Source of the DNA: Desarmillaria ectypa | Taxonomy: Eukaryota; Basidiomycota; Agaricomycetes; Agaricales; Physalacriaceae | NCBI GenBank assembly: GCA_030407005.1 | Contig: JAUDYN010000009.1 | Location: 806,001-870,000, forward strand | DNA length: 64,000 nucleotides | Reading direction: 5' to 3' | Part shown: one piece after another, positions 21,580-33,685 of the stretch | Numbering within the stretch: the first letter of the stretch is position 1 | Layout: the number at the start of each line of letters is the position of its first letter | Notes under the pieces: model-generated | Told to the model about the DNA's origin: nothing | The model's database searches: none | What the model saw: only the letters and a program-made list of their open reading frames with translations | Position numbers and translations under genes: made by a program

Positions 21580-23929
21580 ATGCGAACTTTTTTGTTAGCA
21601 CAGAGAGTATGGCAACAAGCGCGCGTCCTGTCGACCACGATTTCCCAGCACATTGCTGAGGATCAGCTCCCTTTACTTTCGGCGGCAGCTCTTTCATCAA
21701 GAAAGCGTGGAATCTCTTCATCGACAGCTTTCTATACTGATTGCGTGTACAGGTCTGGTTTGGTTTGCCTGCCTTTTCTTCACACTCACAAGTCACTGTA
21801 GTTTTGCATATCGCACTCGATATTCTTTGTTTCGATGGCAGCAAACGCGCTGTATAGCAACCAAGGCTTTGCCTCTAATACGTCCTACCGTTGACGCTAC
21901 CTCGTCGCGTCCGGTCGTCGGCCAGTACTACGTCCGTCACCTCTTCAACGCGACACACTACCCTGTCTGGCGCATCCTGTTCGCTGCCAGCACCCACAGA
22001 CGCCTAGATCTACATGTTGGGCTCCTCAAGCAGAATCTCACGTTTGAGGAGTATTCCTGCTTTAAGCACATCATGGCCAAGTCTGACATCGAACAAGCAG
22101 CATCAGTTCTCCGGGATGAAGGATATACGACACGAGAGCAGGACGATCAGAGGAAGCACTTACCAGAGTGGTTATTGCTTTCCCTTGTCGCATTCAAAGT
22201 ACGAACACCCCATCATGCCGCAGGCGCCCTGCTCGAGCTCGCCTGGTCCCACATAGAGTCCCTCTCGTACAAGTACAAACCGGGCCTTTTGATTCTCGTC
22301 ACCCTCCATCTCGCTAGGTTCAATCTTTGCCAGCCAATCCTGCGTGTTATCGACCAATTCCTCCTCATCCGTATAACTCCACCGTCTGCTCATTTTAATC
22401 TCCTGTTGCAAGCGTTGTCGACGAATCGCGTTCGTTCTCCGGAGCATGCTAGGGTGGTTCTCCGGATCCTGCAAGCGATGGAATCACGGAATATCAAGAT
22501 GTGGCAGTCAACGTACCTTGTTTTGCTCAATGACCGCTGGATCACCCTCGAGCTGACTAAATACCTCCGGGAGCGCATGCTGCGGGAAGGGAAGGTCCCT
22601 GATACCGATCATCTCGAGGCTTACATCCGGATATTTGCCAAGCACGGTGCTATCGAGGACCCAGCGCGATACCAAGCAGAGGTTAAAAAGTTCTATTTGT
22701 CCCCTAACATTCAACGACCGGATGACTTTTCTGCGTTCGAGTTCCTCCGTGGTATGACGCCGAAAAGTGCACCTCAGTCGCGTGCTGTTAACCATAAACC
22801 TCTTGGGTTCAAACCACAGATGACAGACCGGCAGTGGAATGCCACGTTTGCATCTCTAGCGCGACCGGAGCGTCGGCATATCCCAGCTAAAGGTATTCTT
22901 TCACTGTACCGCAAGGGAAAAGGGCAGCGCCGCGTACGCCCGTCTATTCCCACCTATACTGTTCTCCTGCGATCGCTCTTCCAGCGAGGAGACCTTCGGA
23001 GCGCGAAGCGATGTTTGTCGAGACTCGTTCACTCCGGTTTAATCCAAGACACCAAGGTTCTCTCGGTTGGCCTTCAAGTGCTTACCCACCTTGGGCAACC
23101 CAACAAGGCATTTGCCTTCCTTGAGCGAAGTAGCTCGAGAGTGGACGTCCCTCTCCGGGCTTCATACCGCATCCAGCAGCCCATCAACGTGTCTGTCGTC
23201 GCGATGAATGACTTCATCCTGTCTCTATACCACATCAAGCGGCCGGATGTTGTCTTTCTTTTGTGGGACCATATGGCTGGGATGTACGGTGTATATCCGG
23301 ATGGGAGGACGTTTTCGTTCCTGCTGCAGTGTATACGACTCTCGCTGAGGATGGATGATAACATACACGGGGCACTGGCGCAGTTGCGCTGGGGACCGAG
23401 GGAGCCGCAGACGAGGCAAGACGTGGTGAGGTCGTTTATTGACCTCGTTGGGGATCAGAAACCCAAGGCATATCGCCCAGGAGTATGGAAACGTCCTGTC
23501 GACAAGGCTGGGCGTATGTTTCGCTGGGCAGTGTTCAACATGAACCCTTCGCTGACCAGCGTTGACCCCCCTGCGAGGCTGGGGAAGCGGAAGGTTGACC
23601 TCGAAGCTGGTCCCGGAACAGGAATGGTGAACGTGAACGTGACGTCGCAGAACTGCTATGATTATCTGTTACTGCTTGGTCTGGCGGGTAAGGAGGAGGA
23701 GATTCCGTATGTGCTTGGATGGATGAAGGAGCTGGGGATCAAGCCTACGAGGGATACGGTGGCGATGGCGTTAGTGTTTTGGGCGGAGGCATGTGGGTTG
23801 GACCCGGAGAGCCCATGGAAGAAATTGGTGAAGTGGCTGAGGGGGTGGTTGGGCGACGAGTTTATGCCTGATACGAGGAAGTTGGTAAAATGGCGGGAGA
23901 TTATTGTTCGTATGAAAGGGCTGGAATAA
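21580..23929 (+). CDS. PPR-type mitochondrial RNA-processing protein
   Basis: Exon 1 is 21580-21752, the intron 21753-21801 (49 bases, with a CTCAC-like branch site), and exon 2 21802-23929, giving 766 residues. This start was chosen because the intron joins an ATG-initiated, Arg/Ser/Ala-rich leader (MRTFLLAQRVWQQARVLSTT) to the long open frame, as expected for a mitochondrial targeting sequence. The body consists of degenerate helical repeats of about 35 residues, for example IPTYTVLLRSLFQRGDLRSA, KVLSVGLQVLTHLGQPNKA, RTFSFLLQCIRLSLR and NCYDYLLLLGLAGKEEEIP, consistent with pentatricopeptide repeats. PPR proteins stabilise, cleave or help translate organellar RNAs. The target RNA is unknown. 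Only one intron in 2.3 kb is unusual for this window. Confidence 0.75.
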
Positions 23930-24068
23930 TTTTTTTTTTTGGATGCGGCTGGTGTTGAAAATGACCGGGACCTTTGGAACTATGTTCCGATGTTGGTAGT
24001 GCTCATGCGTTTTATTCTCTCGCACCTATGGGCCGGTCTCATTGCTTGACTGTCGCCTTCGGGTTACT

Positions 24069-24561
24069 TTAGCGGTACGATGATGAAACAGTCGTTAATA
24101 ACCGATACAAGTGGCGAAAACTGACCAAAGTAATATGGCACTGTCTTTCCTGCAGCGGCTCTAGTTCCCGATAGGCTCGTCCTCTGTACTCCAATGGCCT
24201 GACGTAGTCGTAGACCTCCAGATACCAGCCAAGGTCGGGCTGAATGATCTTCACGATAACTTTGCCCATGAAACTTTTGTCGAGATGGATGTTCACGAGC
24301 CAGACCTGGGAGTATTAATCATCGTGGACGAATAGAAGTGGGGCGTCCACCAAAACGAGGTCGAATGCCCCACCATTTATTGCGAACGGTGGGAGGGGCC
24401 ACTTTTTGGGGGGTGGAAGTGCCAGTATAGGGATCCAAGTTGGCAGAGAAAGTACAGCCCCTATGCAAGGGATTTATCCCTGCCTCTCTACGACGCGCAA
24501 CGAGCAGGTCGTGGTTGTCTTTCAACGCGTTGGGCTTGGTGAGGTCGGGTTGATCCATAGA
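24069..24561 (-). pseudogene. atypical fungal kinase-like gene, copy 3, fragment
   Basis: On the minus strand the N-terminal module of the same family appears again: MDQPDLTKPNALKDNHDLLV (about 24500-24560), then in another frame GGAFDLVLVDAPLLF. After that come YSQVWLVNIHLDKSFMGKV, VKIIQPDLGWYLEVYDYVRP and YRELEPLQ, down to about 24120. Compared with copies 1 and 2 it lacks about five residues in the SLIPLP region and has a frame change near 24390. The kinase half (MEYVEG onward) is not visible here, so this is a 5' fragment only. It lies on the opposite strand from the tandem pair. Confidence 0.65.
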
Positions 24562-24615
24562 CAGGTGGACGGATCACTGAGCTACCTGTTCCGATCTGAC
24601 ACAATCGGCAGTTAA

Positions 24616-25754
24616 TAATTTCACTTTTTGCGCAAAATAATCACTGGCATCAGTCCGGATGTGAATTCCCTTTAATGTGAAGCCAAAGGAGGGGAACACC
24701 TGGCCCTTTTAAGTTAAGTGAGCGCAAGTTGCATTTTTTTGTCAGGCGTAAGAGAACTTGTGAAGAAAGATTCCACCAGGCGAACTGAAATTTTCACTTG
24801 ACGAGTCAAGGCGACCTTCTCGCTGGAGCTTATTCAAGCCCCCGAGACTAAGTTGACTCGATATCATGGTCACGGCCATCTTGTTTAAACTAAAAAAGAG
24901 TCAATAGTAACTATTAACGGTCTGGAAAACTATTGAGCTATACAGTGTATGGGAGTATCAAAAAGCCTTCGCAAAATGGGCAGAGGTTCTATAGATAAGA
25001 GAGCAAGCTTAGGAAATAGGACCTACATCTACAACGATGCTCGTACCAGTACACAAAGCAATGGATTCTGTCACATACTGACGTATGTCGCAATCATCAT
25101 GTCGCATATGATGCCTCCACGAGGTATTCCCGACCAAATTGAATAAGCAGACCAGTTATAACATCCAGCAAGAACTTAAGATTCATGTGAGCGCGCCGTC
25201 AGGCGAAATTATGACATACCACCTTAATCCATTATTCGATAGAGGCTACAAATCTGGTGAGAAACTGCCAAGTAGGCATCGTAATGCGAAGCGAAGCCAA
25301 GTGAAGTGAGCCTACGAAGAGAGTATGTGGAACACTGAAAATTATTTTGACTTGCCCTTGTGGTTTTTTGGTCCCCAAGTCTGTTTTCTCGTGTACAATT
25401 ACTATATTTTCTGCAATCTACTATCCTCATTTTTGATGAAACTTTTGTGAATTCAAATATCTACCGTCTTCCTGCGGTCTACCGCAAGTCTACTATTCTC
25501 GCTCTGAGGGAAATTTTAAGTGCAAGGCAAGGTGTCTTAAGTAGCAGATTCTAATGATCGAACAAAAAAAACACAACGACAGCAGTATTCGACAAGTATT
25601 CAACAAGAAGTCCCTAGAAATATCCCAACCCCGCAATGCGCTTCCCGTTCAAATTTCCATCCCATCTCGCCAAGCTGTGCAGAAAGAGTTAGTAATATGG
25701 TCTTGAATCCATGTTCCGAGTGGATAACTGACTACCGAAAAGAAACAAGACGTC
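24616..25754. other. gene-poor stretch, nothing recognised
   Basis: No convincing frame, RNA gene or repeat was recognised. Given its neighbours it may be further decayed repeat DNA. Confidence 0.35.
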
Positions 25755-27328
25755 CTATAGCTGGTGCTTAATGTCCTCCGCACTAGTTTTTGTATCTTCA
25801 TCTGCCTTCGGCTGTGCAGGCGTGTCCGGTCTCACAAATGTGTTCATCTGGCATCCATCATGCATCCATCAGGCAACATGAGCAAAGATCTTCATTTGCA
25901 ATGAACTACAAACCTGGACATGGACTTCATTGGCCGTCCTGTGAGACGTCGAGACGTTATTCTGACGACTGGGCCTAAAAGCGCTAGACGTATTATGACT
26001 TTCGTGGGAATGAACATAAATGCGCGTGGGTATGCCGGAGGAAACGAACCTATAGATATCCACGCCTTTCTGCTGGAATTGATACAAACGCCGCACGACA
26101 CGGCATGAGACAATCTGGAAATTTTCATATGGTGTGGCGTATAGAATGGAAAGATCAGACTTACAGTTGCAAGAGTGCTTGCAGGGGCATCAGCAGTGAT
26201 GGACATGACAGAATTGAGGTTGAGCACGGAAAAAACCTGGAGGGAGAAAATGAGTCTAGAGTCGATGTCAACAGGACATCAATGCTTACCACGGCTACGA
26301 GATTGACCAAAAATCTGCATTATTAAATACGTTAGCGGCGACTCGCTTCCGCTTCCGAACATTAACGAAATGAACTTACGCGGTGAGAAAATATCCAAGA
26401 CCGTCTATGAACATAAGTTGCACGATTTGGCTCCTATACTGGTTTCGTTTAACGAAGCCGAGTTTGTATGCCATCAAGCACATGACGATGAAGTCGAAAC
26501 CCATGCTGTAAACATACATGGCCACGAAGAGCTTCGGGTTACTGCTTGCGATAGCGCACCCAGACCCGTCAACCCAGGTCGCTTTAACATTTGTAACCGA
26601 CCAGAGTATTATGATCCAATGCCCGAAGATAATCACAGATAACGGTATTACGACGTATAATTTTTGGGAGTATATGGCGATCCTGTATGATTGTCAGAAT
26701 TCGACCATGAAGGAAAGGAAGTTCACACTGACGTTCGGATGGAGAGGTTGATACTAGCGGCGCCCAGAGCGGTGTTACCTAAGAACTGCAGGAATGTGTA
26801 CAAGACATTGCAATCCATGCGACTACAAAGAGAAGGAAATAGTCAAATTTAACATTGTAGTTCCTTGAATCACGTACGTGGTTGTCTCGTTGAGTGCGAT
26901 AACGCTGGGTGTGTAGGTGAGTATCAAATATAAAATACATGCGTCGCTAACTTACAAGCCAATTAATCCACCAAACATCGCATAACGCCCGTAGAAATAA
27001 AATATCTGCGAAGCGATCAGTCTTGGCCTAGAAGAAATGAAATGGACACGAACCAATGGCCATCTGAACCTCTGCCTACCAGTGACAATAGCATATTCGA
27101 AATTCACAGTATTAACCCATTCCCAGCTATAACGTACGTGTATATTAGTGATTGTCAGGGTAGGGAAATGAAAAGGTGGCGTGCATATAAACGCCCAACA
27201 AGAGATGTATTATCTTGGAAAATGCGTCTAGGGAGAAATTGAGTGAGGCGAATTCGCCGACGCAAGGACGAAGTCAATGACTAACCAGCATCTTTCAATA
27301 GCTCGGCGGGGGATTTCCAGTCGACCAT
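25755..27328 (-). CDS. DUF6533 multi-pass membrane protein
   Basis: Minus-strand exons begin at ATG 27328 with MVDWKSPAELLKDA. They continue through WEWVNTVNFEYAIVTGRQRF, RWPL spliced to IFYFYGRYAMFGGLIG, RMDCNVLYTFLQFLGNTALG, GHWIIILWSVTNVKATWVDG and MYVYSMGFDFIVMCLMAYKL, and end DEDTKTSAEDIKHQL at TAG 25755. The N-terminal half matches the DUF6533 pattern common in agaricomycetes (FEY...TGR...RWPL.FY..GRY). About seven hydrophobic segments suggest a seven-pass membrane protein, and the C-terminus is polar and probably cytosolic. The molecular function of this abundant family is not established. At least seven short introns are needed; internal borders are approximate. Confidence 0.7.
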
Positions 27329-27975
27329 GATGACGAAGATCAGCGAGAATTTGAGAAATTTCGAGGCTAGGATACTATATATGATGCAGAGGAAAAAACG
27401 GAGGAAAAAGGTGAAATGCGGTGATGAAGTTCATATCCCGAACGCATGATATGTCTGGTCTCTTGAACTGATGTCCGGCTGCGATAAAGGAACCTTGAAA
27501 TCTTAATGCATTCAGTAACAAATCTAAGTGAACAGATTCTAAGATCAGAAACACAAAAAAAAGGGCATTGTCTTTTCCCCGTTTCCAGCGCAGAAAACCC
27601 GAGTTGCATATGTTGAACTCGATGAGAAGCGTAGAAAAGGGTAGAATGGCCCTGAGATGCCAGTGGTTGAAATCTGAGATCGAAATGGACCGAGGTTCCG
27701 AATACGGCGATCCGGGAACAGACAAGGACACACAACGCGCCGTTCCCAACTTTACTGCATATACCCGTATGAAGATAAGCCGTGAAATCGAACCATCAAT
27801 ACGAGCACCATGGCACAGTTTTTTTTTCAGAATTGCTTCCCTAGTTAGTCGTGTTCGGGCGTGTTTTGTTGTCTATGTTCTGTCATTCCGTGGTTTCATT
27901 GTTCATACTCTATCACATCCTAACTATCGGTGGATAATGTTCACTTCGTCAATGGTAAATTTCGCTTCTGCTGTT
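27329..27975. other. intergenic upstream of the DUF6533 gene
   Basis: Overlapping open frames exist on both strands (27367-27750) without recognisable motifs. They are probably chance frames in the promoter and 5' region of the DUF6533 gene. Confidence 0.35.
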
Positions 27976-28059
27976 CATGTGTTGTTCCTGTCTTCCGTGT
28001 GCTGTTGTCTCCATGTGTTGTCGTTCCTATGTGTTGTCGTTCCCGTGTATTGTTGTTTC
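27976..28059. repeat. degenerate 16-bp minisatellite, about five units
   Basis: Consecutive units read CATGTGTTGTTCCTGTCTTC (20 bases), CGTGTGCTGTTGTCTC, CATGTGTTGTCGTTCC, TATGTGTTGTCGTTCC and CGTGTATTGTTGTTTC. The last four are exactly 16 bases. It merges into a larger duplication to the right. Confidence 0.7.
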
Positions 28060-28234
28060 ATGGATCTGATCCCCGCTGCTGTCGCCGCACTGTTTCTCGA
28101 AATAACATGCTGTGTCACCGGCACTTGCTCGATGCTTGCGTTTCGTGGTTTCATAGGCACGAGCTCTGCTACTGCTGCTGGTACACTTTCTTGAAATGGT
28201 GTGCTGTCAGCGGCACTTGTTCAGTGCTTGCGTT
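28054..28234. repeat. imperfect tandem duplication of about 90 bp
   Basis: Two neighbouring blocks (about 28054-28143 and 28147-28234) share the order TTTCAT, a CTGCTG-rich part, TTTCTCGAAAT versus TTTCTTGAAAT, CGGCACTTG and TGCTTGCGTTT. The copies differ by scattered substitutions and small indels. Confidence 0.65.
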
Positions 28235-30172
28235 TCCGTCGTCCCCATGATCTTTTTGGTACTCGCATGAACGTCATCCGACTCTGACACAGCTGCATCT
28301 CAACATATCCCCTTCGCTATTACGCCAGCGATCGATCCTTTGGCCTGGGCCGCTTTCTATGTGTATGCCTTATTGTTTTCCAATTGTCAAGGACGTGGTC
28401 CATGCCTGTCTCCGCCGTCTTCAATGTACCCCAGGAAGAGTCTCTACTCAGCGCGATGCGCTTAACAGTGTGATCACAAGGGTATGAGCCTTCGTGGCTA
28501 CTAGGGTTGAGCAAAAAAAGTATCACTTTTACTGTAATTTACCTGTTTTTTTACACGGGATAATGAAGTGGGGCTCTCCAACGCATGCAAATACTTTGGT
28601 CACGTGATTATATAATATACCAATTTGGCATGATCGGCAATTATGTCGGTCTCCGAAAAAATCCCTCAAGCAGAATCGAAAGCCAGACCACAATGGACGA
28701 CCCAAATTTTCCTATCATTAAAAAATACTATCCAATTCCAGCACCATTTACATCATTGTTGCTCCCAGCCAGTCCCACTGTAGAGCATATAATCAATTTC
28801 GATGCACTTCCCACCGCTCAGCAACCACAACATGCCGGTCATACTCAATTATTACGGGAATGAGGACGGAGACGATGACAAAGACATCAAGGGGAACATC
28901 GTCTGGTTGCCGTGAAAAGAACTGGCCCTGTTGACGAGAACTATGAGCTCTCTTTTGACTTAATAAGCGGGGGATTTTTGGTACTCGAGCAGCTAGCTGC
29001 AAAACACCCCATTTTCGGTCACATGATGATGATGTAATTAACGTGTAAGAAAGTCGGCTGTTGAGTTCGCCTCTAACTTACCTGCAAGAAACCCTCGATG
29101 GAGTTTTTCTGCACAGCCCTAGTGGCCACAGCGCATGGTTAGGGCTGTGGGCCAGGCCGTTCCTTATTGGGACCTTATGCCGGTAACAACAACACCTTGC
29201 AACATCCGCCGACTTTCCTTCTAATAGTAATAACGCTTGCAAGGCTCACATCAAGGGCAAAGTCTGCTACATTTACTCCTCTTGAAAGTATTATGACAAC
29301 CTAAAACAAACTCATGTATACTTGATTGAATCTAAGTAGTCCAGTGCTGTTGAGATAAACTTTACTTGATATAATTCTGGCGGAAGAGTTTGGATCACAG
29401 CCAAATGAGTGATTCGGATCAGTTTTTTTCCAAAAAAAAAATAAAGAAAAAAGTCATGATCAGTACTTCAAATACTGGTAGTAATAAGTGCTCCTCGAAA
29501 AAGACTCGCTCGGTGGCGGCAGAAGCCGCCACCAGCTCGCATTAATCTCTGGCACCTGGTAACTGCGAAGATCGGCCGAGCAACTCCGTAAAGGAGCGTG
29601 ATGGTAACAGATGGTCACAGGTAAATAGTGACAAGCGAGGACTGAGCCACAGCGAATTTCTGACTTGCAAATCATCTCTAACATTAACTTTGGCCCTCCT
29701 CTCTCGAATCCTGTTCCTGAAATCAGAGTTGCATTGGAAGTTCTGATACGTCTGTTTCTCAAGAAAGGGCTGCGATCTTGTGTGTCAGGGTGGCCTCCTG
29801 CGACCGAAGAAGACCCGAATTCCAAAGGTCTGCGTAGTTGATACGACAAAAACTGATCCGACAGTTAGGAGATTAGCCCTCATGCAAGCTCAGGCTCTGG
29901 TAATCCTGCGGCCGGTTCTTTTCTCGTATGCCAACCTAGGCCTCATACTCCGTAGAACCACAAGGATATTGTTAAATCAGCAGGTAAAAATTTTCTGCAA
30001 TTGCATGTCTTTCTACTATCAGACGCTCGGCTTGTCCGGCACAACTTCCTCAAAGACGCCCAAAAGCCCAACGATGTCGTGGATTGACAAGCGGACACGA
30101 GTAGATCTGAATTAAATACGAATCGGCTCTGCCGTTCTGATTCTACTTGTTAACTCTCTCTACAATTCTACC
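28235..30172. other. gene-poor stretch before the P450
   Basis: Several short frames occur (28585-28863 plus, 28793-29002 minus, 29460-29849 minus, 29780-30115 plus), but none shows a recognisable motif or convincing splice partners. A 9-bp perfect inverted repeat is at 29112-29120 and 29141-29149. Confidence 0.35.
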
Positions 30173-32317
30173 ATGTTGTCTCTAGGAGCTCCTATCCTCA
30201 TCTCTTTGGCTTTGCTTTCACTGGTCCTTCGCCACATTCAACGCAGAAAGGACCCTGCAAGCAAGGTTCGGTGTGCTGTGTGTATCTTCTTTTAATATTA
30301 GCAATTTCAAGACTGGCACTGAATGTTCTGATAGCCAACACATGAAGCCCACTGGCTCTGGGGTCACGAATACATTGTTTGGCAGCATGAAGCCTGCAAA
30401 GTCTACTTGAAATGGGCCATAGATCTAGGACCTCTGTACAGGATCAAGGCTTCTTTCTTTCAGCGCGACATAGTAAGTCTATGATGACTATTGGCTCTGG
30501 AAATATTCTCAAGGTCGTCAGATTGTTGCCGCAGACAATCTTGCATCTCACCACATACTTACAAATGCTTACCAATACCGTTCGTGTTTTCTTCGCCATT
30601 CTCTATTTTATTTGCTGAGATCCCTTCCCAGCGAAAGCTCCCGCATTCCTGCCGCTCACAGATAAGCTTATTGGAAAGGGCGTCGTTTATGCTCAGGGCG
30701 ACGAACATAAGCACCAACGCAGGCTTGTTGCGCCAGCATTTACGTGAGTTTGAAATGCCGTTACCTTACGGTTTGTGTTTATCCGTTGTTTTACAGGCTC
30801 GGCGCCGTGAAAGGGATGTCTGATGATGTTGTCGAATGCACCCAGAAGGTATATCCTACATCAACCAAATTCCATTGTACTGACTGTTTTATAAATAGTT
30901 CATAGAGCGAGTCACAAATCATGTCAAATCGCATGGATATGAGACCACCATGGATATCGCTCCTTTCGTATCTGCTTGCACGTCAGTTCTCGGCGTTCGC
31001 GAGTTTTGTACCTCACTTCTGATGGTCGGACAGACTCGATAGTATTGGTCGTATCGCATTCGGTCACGATTTTGGCTGTGGCGAGTCCCAGGAAGCAAGG
31101 GACATCGCCGAGTCTTGGCACAAGGATGTCTTGCTTGGAAGAACCATGGCGGGGTTCCTGGCGCCTGTCATGATGTGTGCTTTCCCTTGGATCACTAAGC
31201 TTCCTATCCCGGCTTTGCAGACCAACGGTGTCGCCAAAGGAGTGGCCATCAAACTTGCGGGAGAGCTTCTCCGGCAGAACAAAGCTCAACTGGAGAGCGG
31301 TGATGGAAGAGACATTCTCTCGATTTTGGTCAAGGACCAGAAGAAGTCTAAGGACGATGAGCGTCTCTCACATGCCACAATGCTGGAAAATGTAAGACTC
31401 AAGTTTCCATACCGAGCCTCGGACTGAAAGTGATATTAGATCTCGACATTCATGTATGCTATCCCTCTGTATTTTCACAATTAGCCCTCATTTCGTTTTC
31501 CAGAATGGTGGGCCATGAAACAACGTCCTGTACTGTAAGCTTCACTCTTTTGGAACTCGCCCGCCACCCCGCGGTTCAACAGAAATTGCGGCAAGAAATA
31601 CGTGACCTGAGCGATTTCAGCTACGACCACATTCAAAGCCTACCGTACCTCGACGCTGTTTGTCGTGAGGGGTACGTGTAGTACTAGCACCCTGTTGGAG
31701 ATTTTGGTACTCACGTATCGCATTCAGGTTGCGCGTTCATCCGGCTGCGCCGCGCACCGATCGCATTGCTCTGGAAGACGATGTGATCCCTTTGAGCCAG
31801 CCGCTGACCACTGTCGATGGTAAGACCGTATCGTCGATTGCTATCAAGGCTGGACAGGTCGGTATATTCCTTATCTACTAAATGCCATACTTGAACAGTC
31901 ACCAGGTCTTCCATATACCAAATGCAGTTCAAAATACCGACCCCTCCGTGTGGGGAAAGGACGCTGAAGAGTTCAAGCCCGAGCGCTGGCTTCTCCCCGG
32001 TGGGGTGCCTTCCGCAGACCAGTTACCATATGGTCCATACGGGAATATCGCGTCCTTCCTAGATGGTCCGCGTACTTGCATTGGTTGGCGCCTTGGTAAC
32101 CGTTTTTTTTTGAGTTCCTCGAAGATGTTCCTGATCTTACTCGCCTTCGTTAGCTCTTCTGGAGTTCAAGATCATGATCTCTCTATTAATTCGGGATTTT
32201 GAGTTGACGAGTACCCCTAACGACGTGAAGGGTTATATCGCGGGAACACTTCAGGCTTTCGTGGGTGACGAAGTCAAGATGCCAATTCACGTGAAAATAT
32301 TGCGGTCAAGTGAATGA
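30173..32317 (+). CDS. cytochrome P450 monooxygenase
   Basis: About twelve exons give a complete fungal P450. An N-terminal membrane anchor (MLSLGAPILISLALLSLVL followed by RHIQRRK) is followed by DLGPLYRIKASFFQRDI and LIGKGVVYAQGDEHKHQRR. The I-helix oxygen-activation motif is MVGHETTS, and the K-helix ExxR is CREGLRVHP. The PERF-type motif is FKPERWL, and the heme loop is FLDGPRTCIG, matching FxxGxRxCxG with its cysteine ligand. The C-terminus ends VKILRSSE at TGA 32317. The protein should sit in the ER membrane facing the cytosol and use electrons from P450 reductase. Fungal P450s of this type take part in secondary metabolism or xenobiotic and lignin-derived compound turnover; the substrate cannot be told. 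All key motifs are intact. Confidence 0.9.
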
Positions 32318-32769
32318 AAGCAATATTGTGATGGCACTGAATCATAGCACGCATTCCGAAACGTTGGAGTTTAGGTGCTGGTCGTTCGGGAAGAGCGTGG
32401 TGGACTCGAAAGGTAGGTATTTTCTGTCGTACAGCGTAGAGACACCGGGGGGGGGGGAGTCAAGTAACGGTAGGTACGAAATGTCAAGAACGTAAAGTAA
32501 ATAGTAAATACATATAGAATAAAAGGTGGCGTTAAAGCCGTGGAATTGAACCGTCAATACGAAAACACGCGTATCTCTGTTTATATTTATGATCTCCTCT
32601 CTTCCCTTGCTATCTACATAACTTCAGTATTCTATTAGGCTGTCCAAAATTGCCCGCTGCAGTAGCGGAAGAAAAGAATCACGTGAGTATGCTTCGGAAT
32701 TTCGTCCCGAATTCCGATCGCGAACTTCTTACACCATAACACCACCAATCCGACTAGCTGCTTCATCTG
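32318..32769. other. intergenic between P450 and SRPBCC genes
   Basis: No frame or RNA gene is recognised. An uninterrupted poly-G run of about ten bases lies near 32449. Confidence 0.4.
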
Positions 32770-33398
32770 ATGGCTTATCAACTGCCGCCCAGCTCCTCAG
32801 ATGGAGTATTTGCGGTACCAGGTTCCGCTATCATTGACGCTCCAATAGAAACAGTTTGGAAGAATTTGTTGGATTTCAAAGGGTACAAAGAGTGGTACGA
32901 TAAGCCCTTCCTGCACGACATGACCTTTGGTTAACATGCTCTAGGAATCCTTTTGTGTATGTAGCTCTTTCTCAGTGAGAAGTAGCCAAAGTCTTATTTC
33001 ATTTTAGCCGTGATCAAAACATCACTGATAGCTCTGGTAACGTTCTCCCAGACCAAACCATCGCCGAGGGCAAATATGTGCACATCTATCCCGTCCACCT
33101 TACCCCAAGTCTTGAAGACGTGTCATTCTACAGCAGGTCTTCTGCGTTCGTCGTCTGTACGGCTTTAGATCACGAAAATCACCGCGTGGCATGGAGAATC
33201 ACCGGTCTACCTCGATGGCTGCTCGACGCAGAACGCTGGCAATCTTGCACCGTAGAGCCAGGGGGGAAGGTCAAATATGAAAGCATCGAGGTCTTCAATG
33301 GGGTTTTGGCCTATCTCGTACGTTTCTTTGTGGGTCAGAAGTTGGTCAACGGTGTGGGAGCCATGGCGAAGGGCTTGAAGGCCAAGTCGGAGAGCTAG
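32770..33398 (+). CDS. SRPBCC (START-like / polyketide cyclase-like) domain protein
   Basis: Three exons join: MAYQLPPSSSDGVFAV, then PGSAIIDAPIETVWKNLLDF and KGYKEW; a very short middle exon encoding NPF; and RDQNITDSSGNVLPD to the TAG at 33398. The reading FKGYKEWNPFVRDQ across both junctions is the diagnostic start of small SRPBCC lipid-binding proteins (typical pattern FxxYxxWNPF). The C-terminal half has the expected WRITGLPRWLLDAERWQ and a final amphipathic helix (LVNGVGAMAKGLKA). Such proteins are helix-grip folds that hold a hydrophobic ligand, and some are cyclases or carriers. The gene follows a P450 in the same direction at about 450 bases, which may or may not be meaningful. The ligand is unknown. 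Confidence 0.75.
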
Positions 33399-33685
33399 GT
33401 GGACAGGAATCGCGCCCTTGTACCTTTGGCACTCATTAATTATTGCATTCTCGCAGATACATGGTTCTTTACTGGGTTTGCGTATGGACTAGTAAATATC
33501 CGCTTCCAATGGCGACGCGCATTGAGAAGCAGCGCGGGCTTATCATTTTGGGACTTCGTTGTTATTGCTCTGTAGGGGCTATCCAGTAACAAATGGGACT
33601 CTTATATTTGGACTCACTTAAACGTTTAAGCTGTCATTACAAGTATAAGAGCAGAGCGTCTGCGCGGCTCTAAACCTCGTCACCA

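Noticed and set aside
20852..21844. 330-codon minus-strand open frame
   Set aside because: Most of it reads through introns and the divergent promoter between the RS-domain and PPR genes. The real RRM exons use a different frame for YAFVEF and HGRYFEG, so the long frame is a by-product.
27568..28194. 208-codon plus-strand open frame rich in Cys, Val and Leu
   Set aside because: Its second half is the translation of TGTTG-type minisatellite and duplicated DNA. The composition comes from the repeat, and there is no start context or homology.
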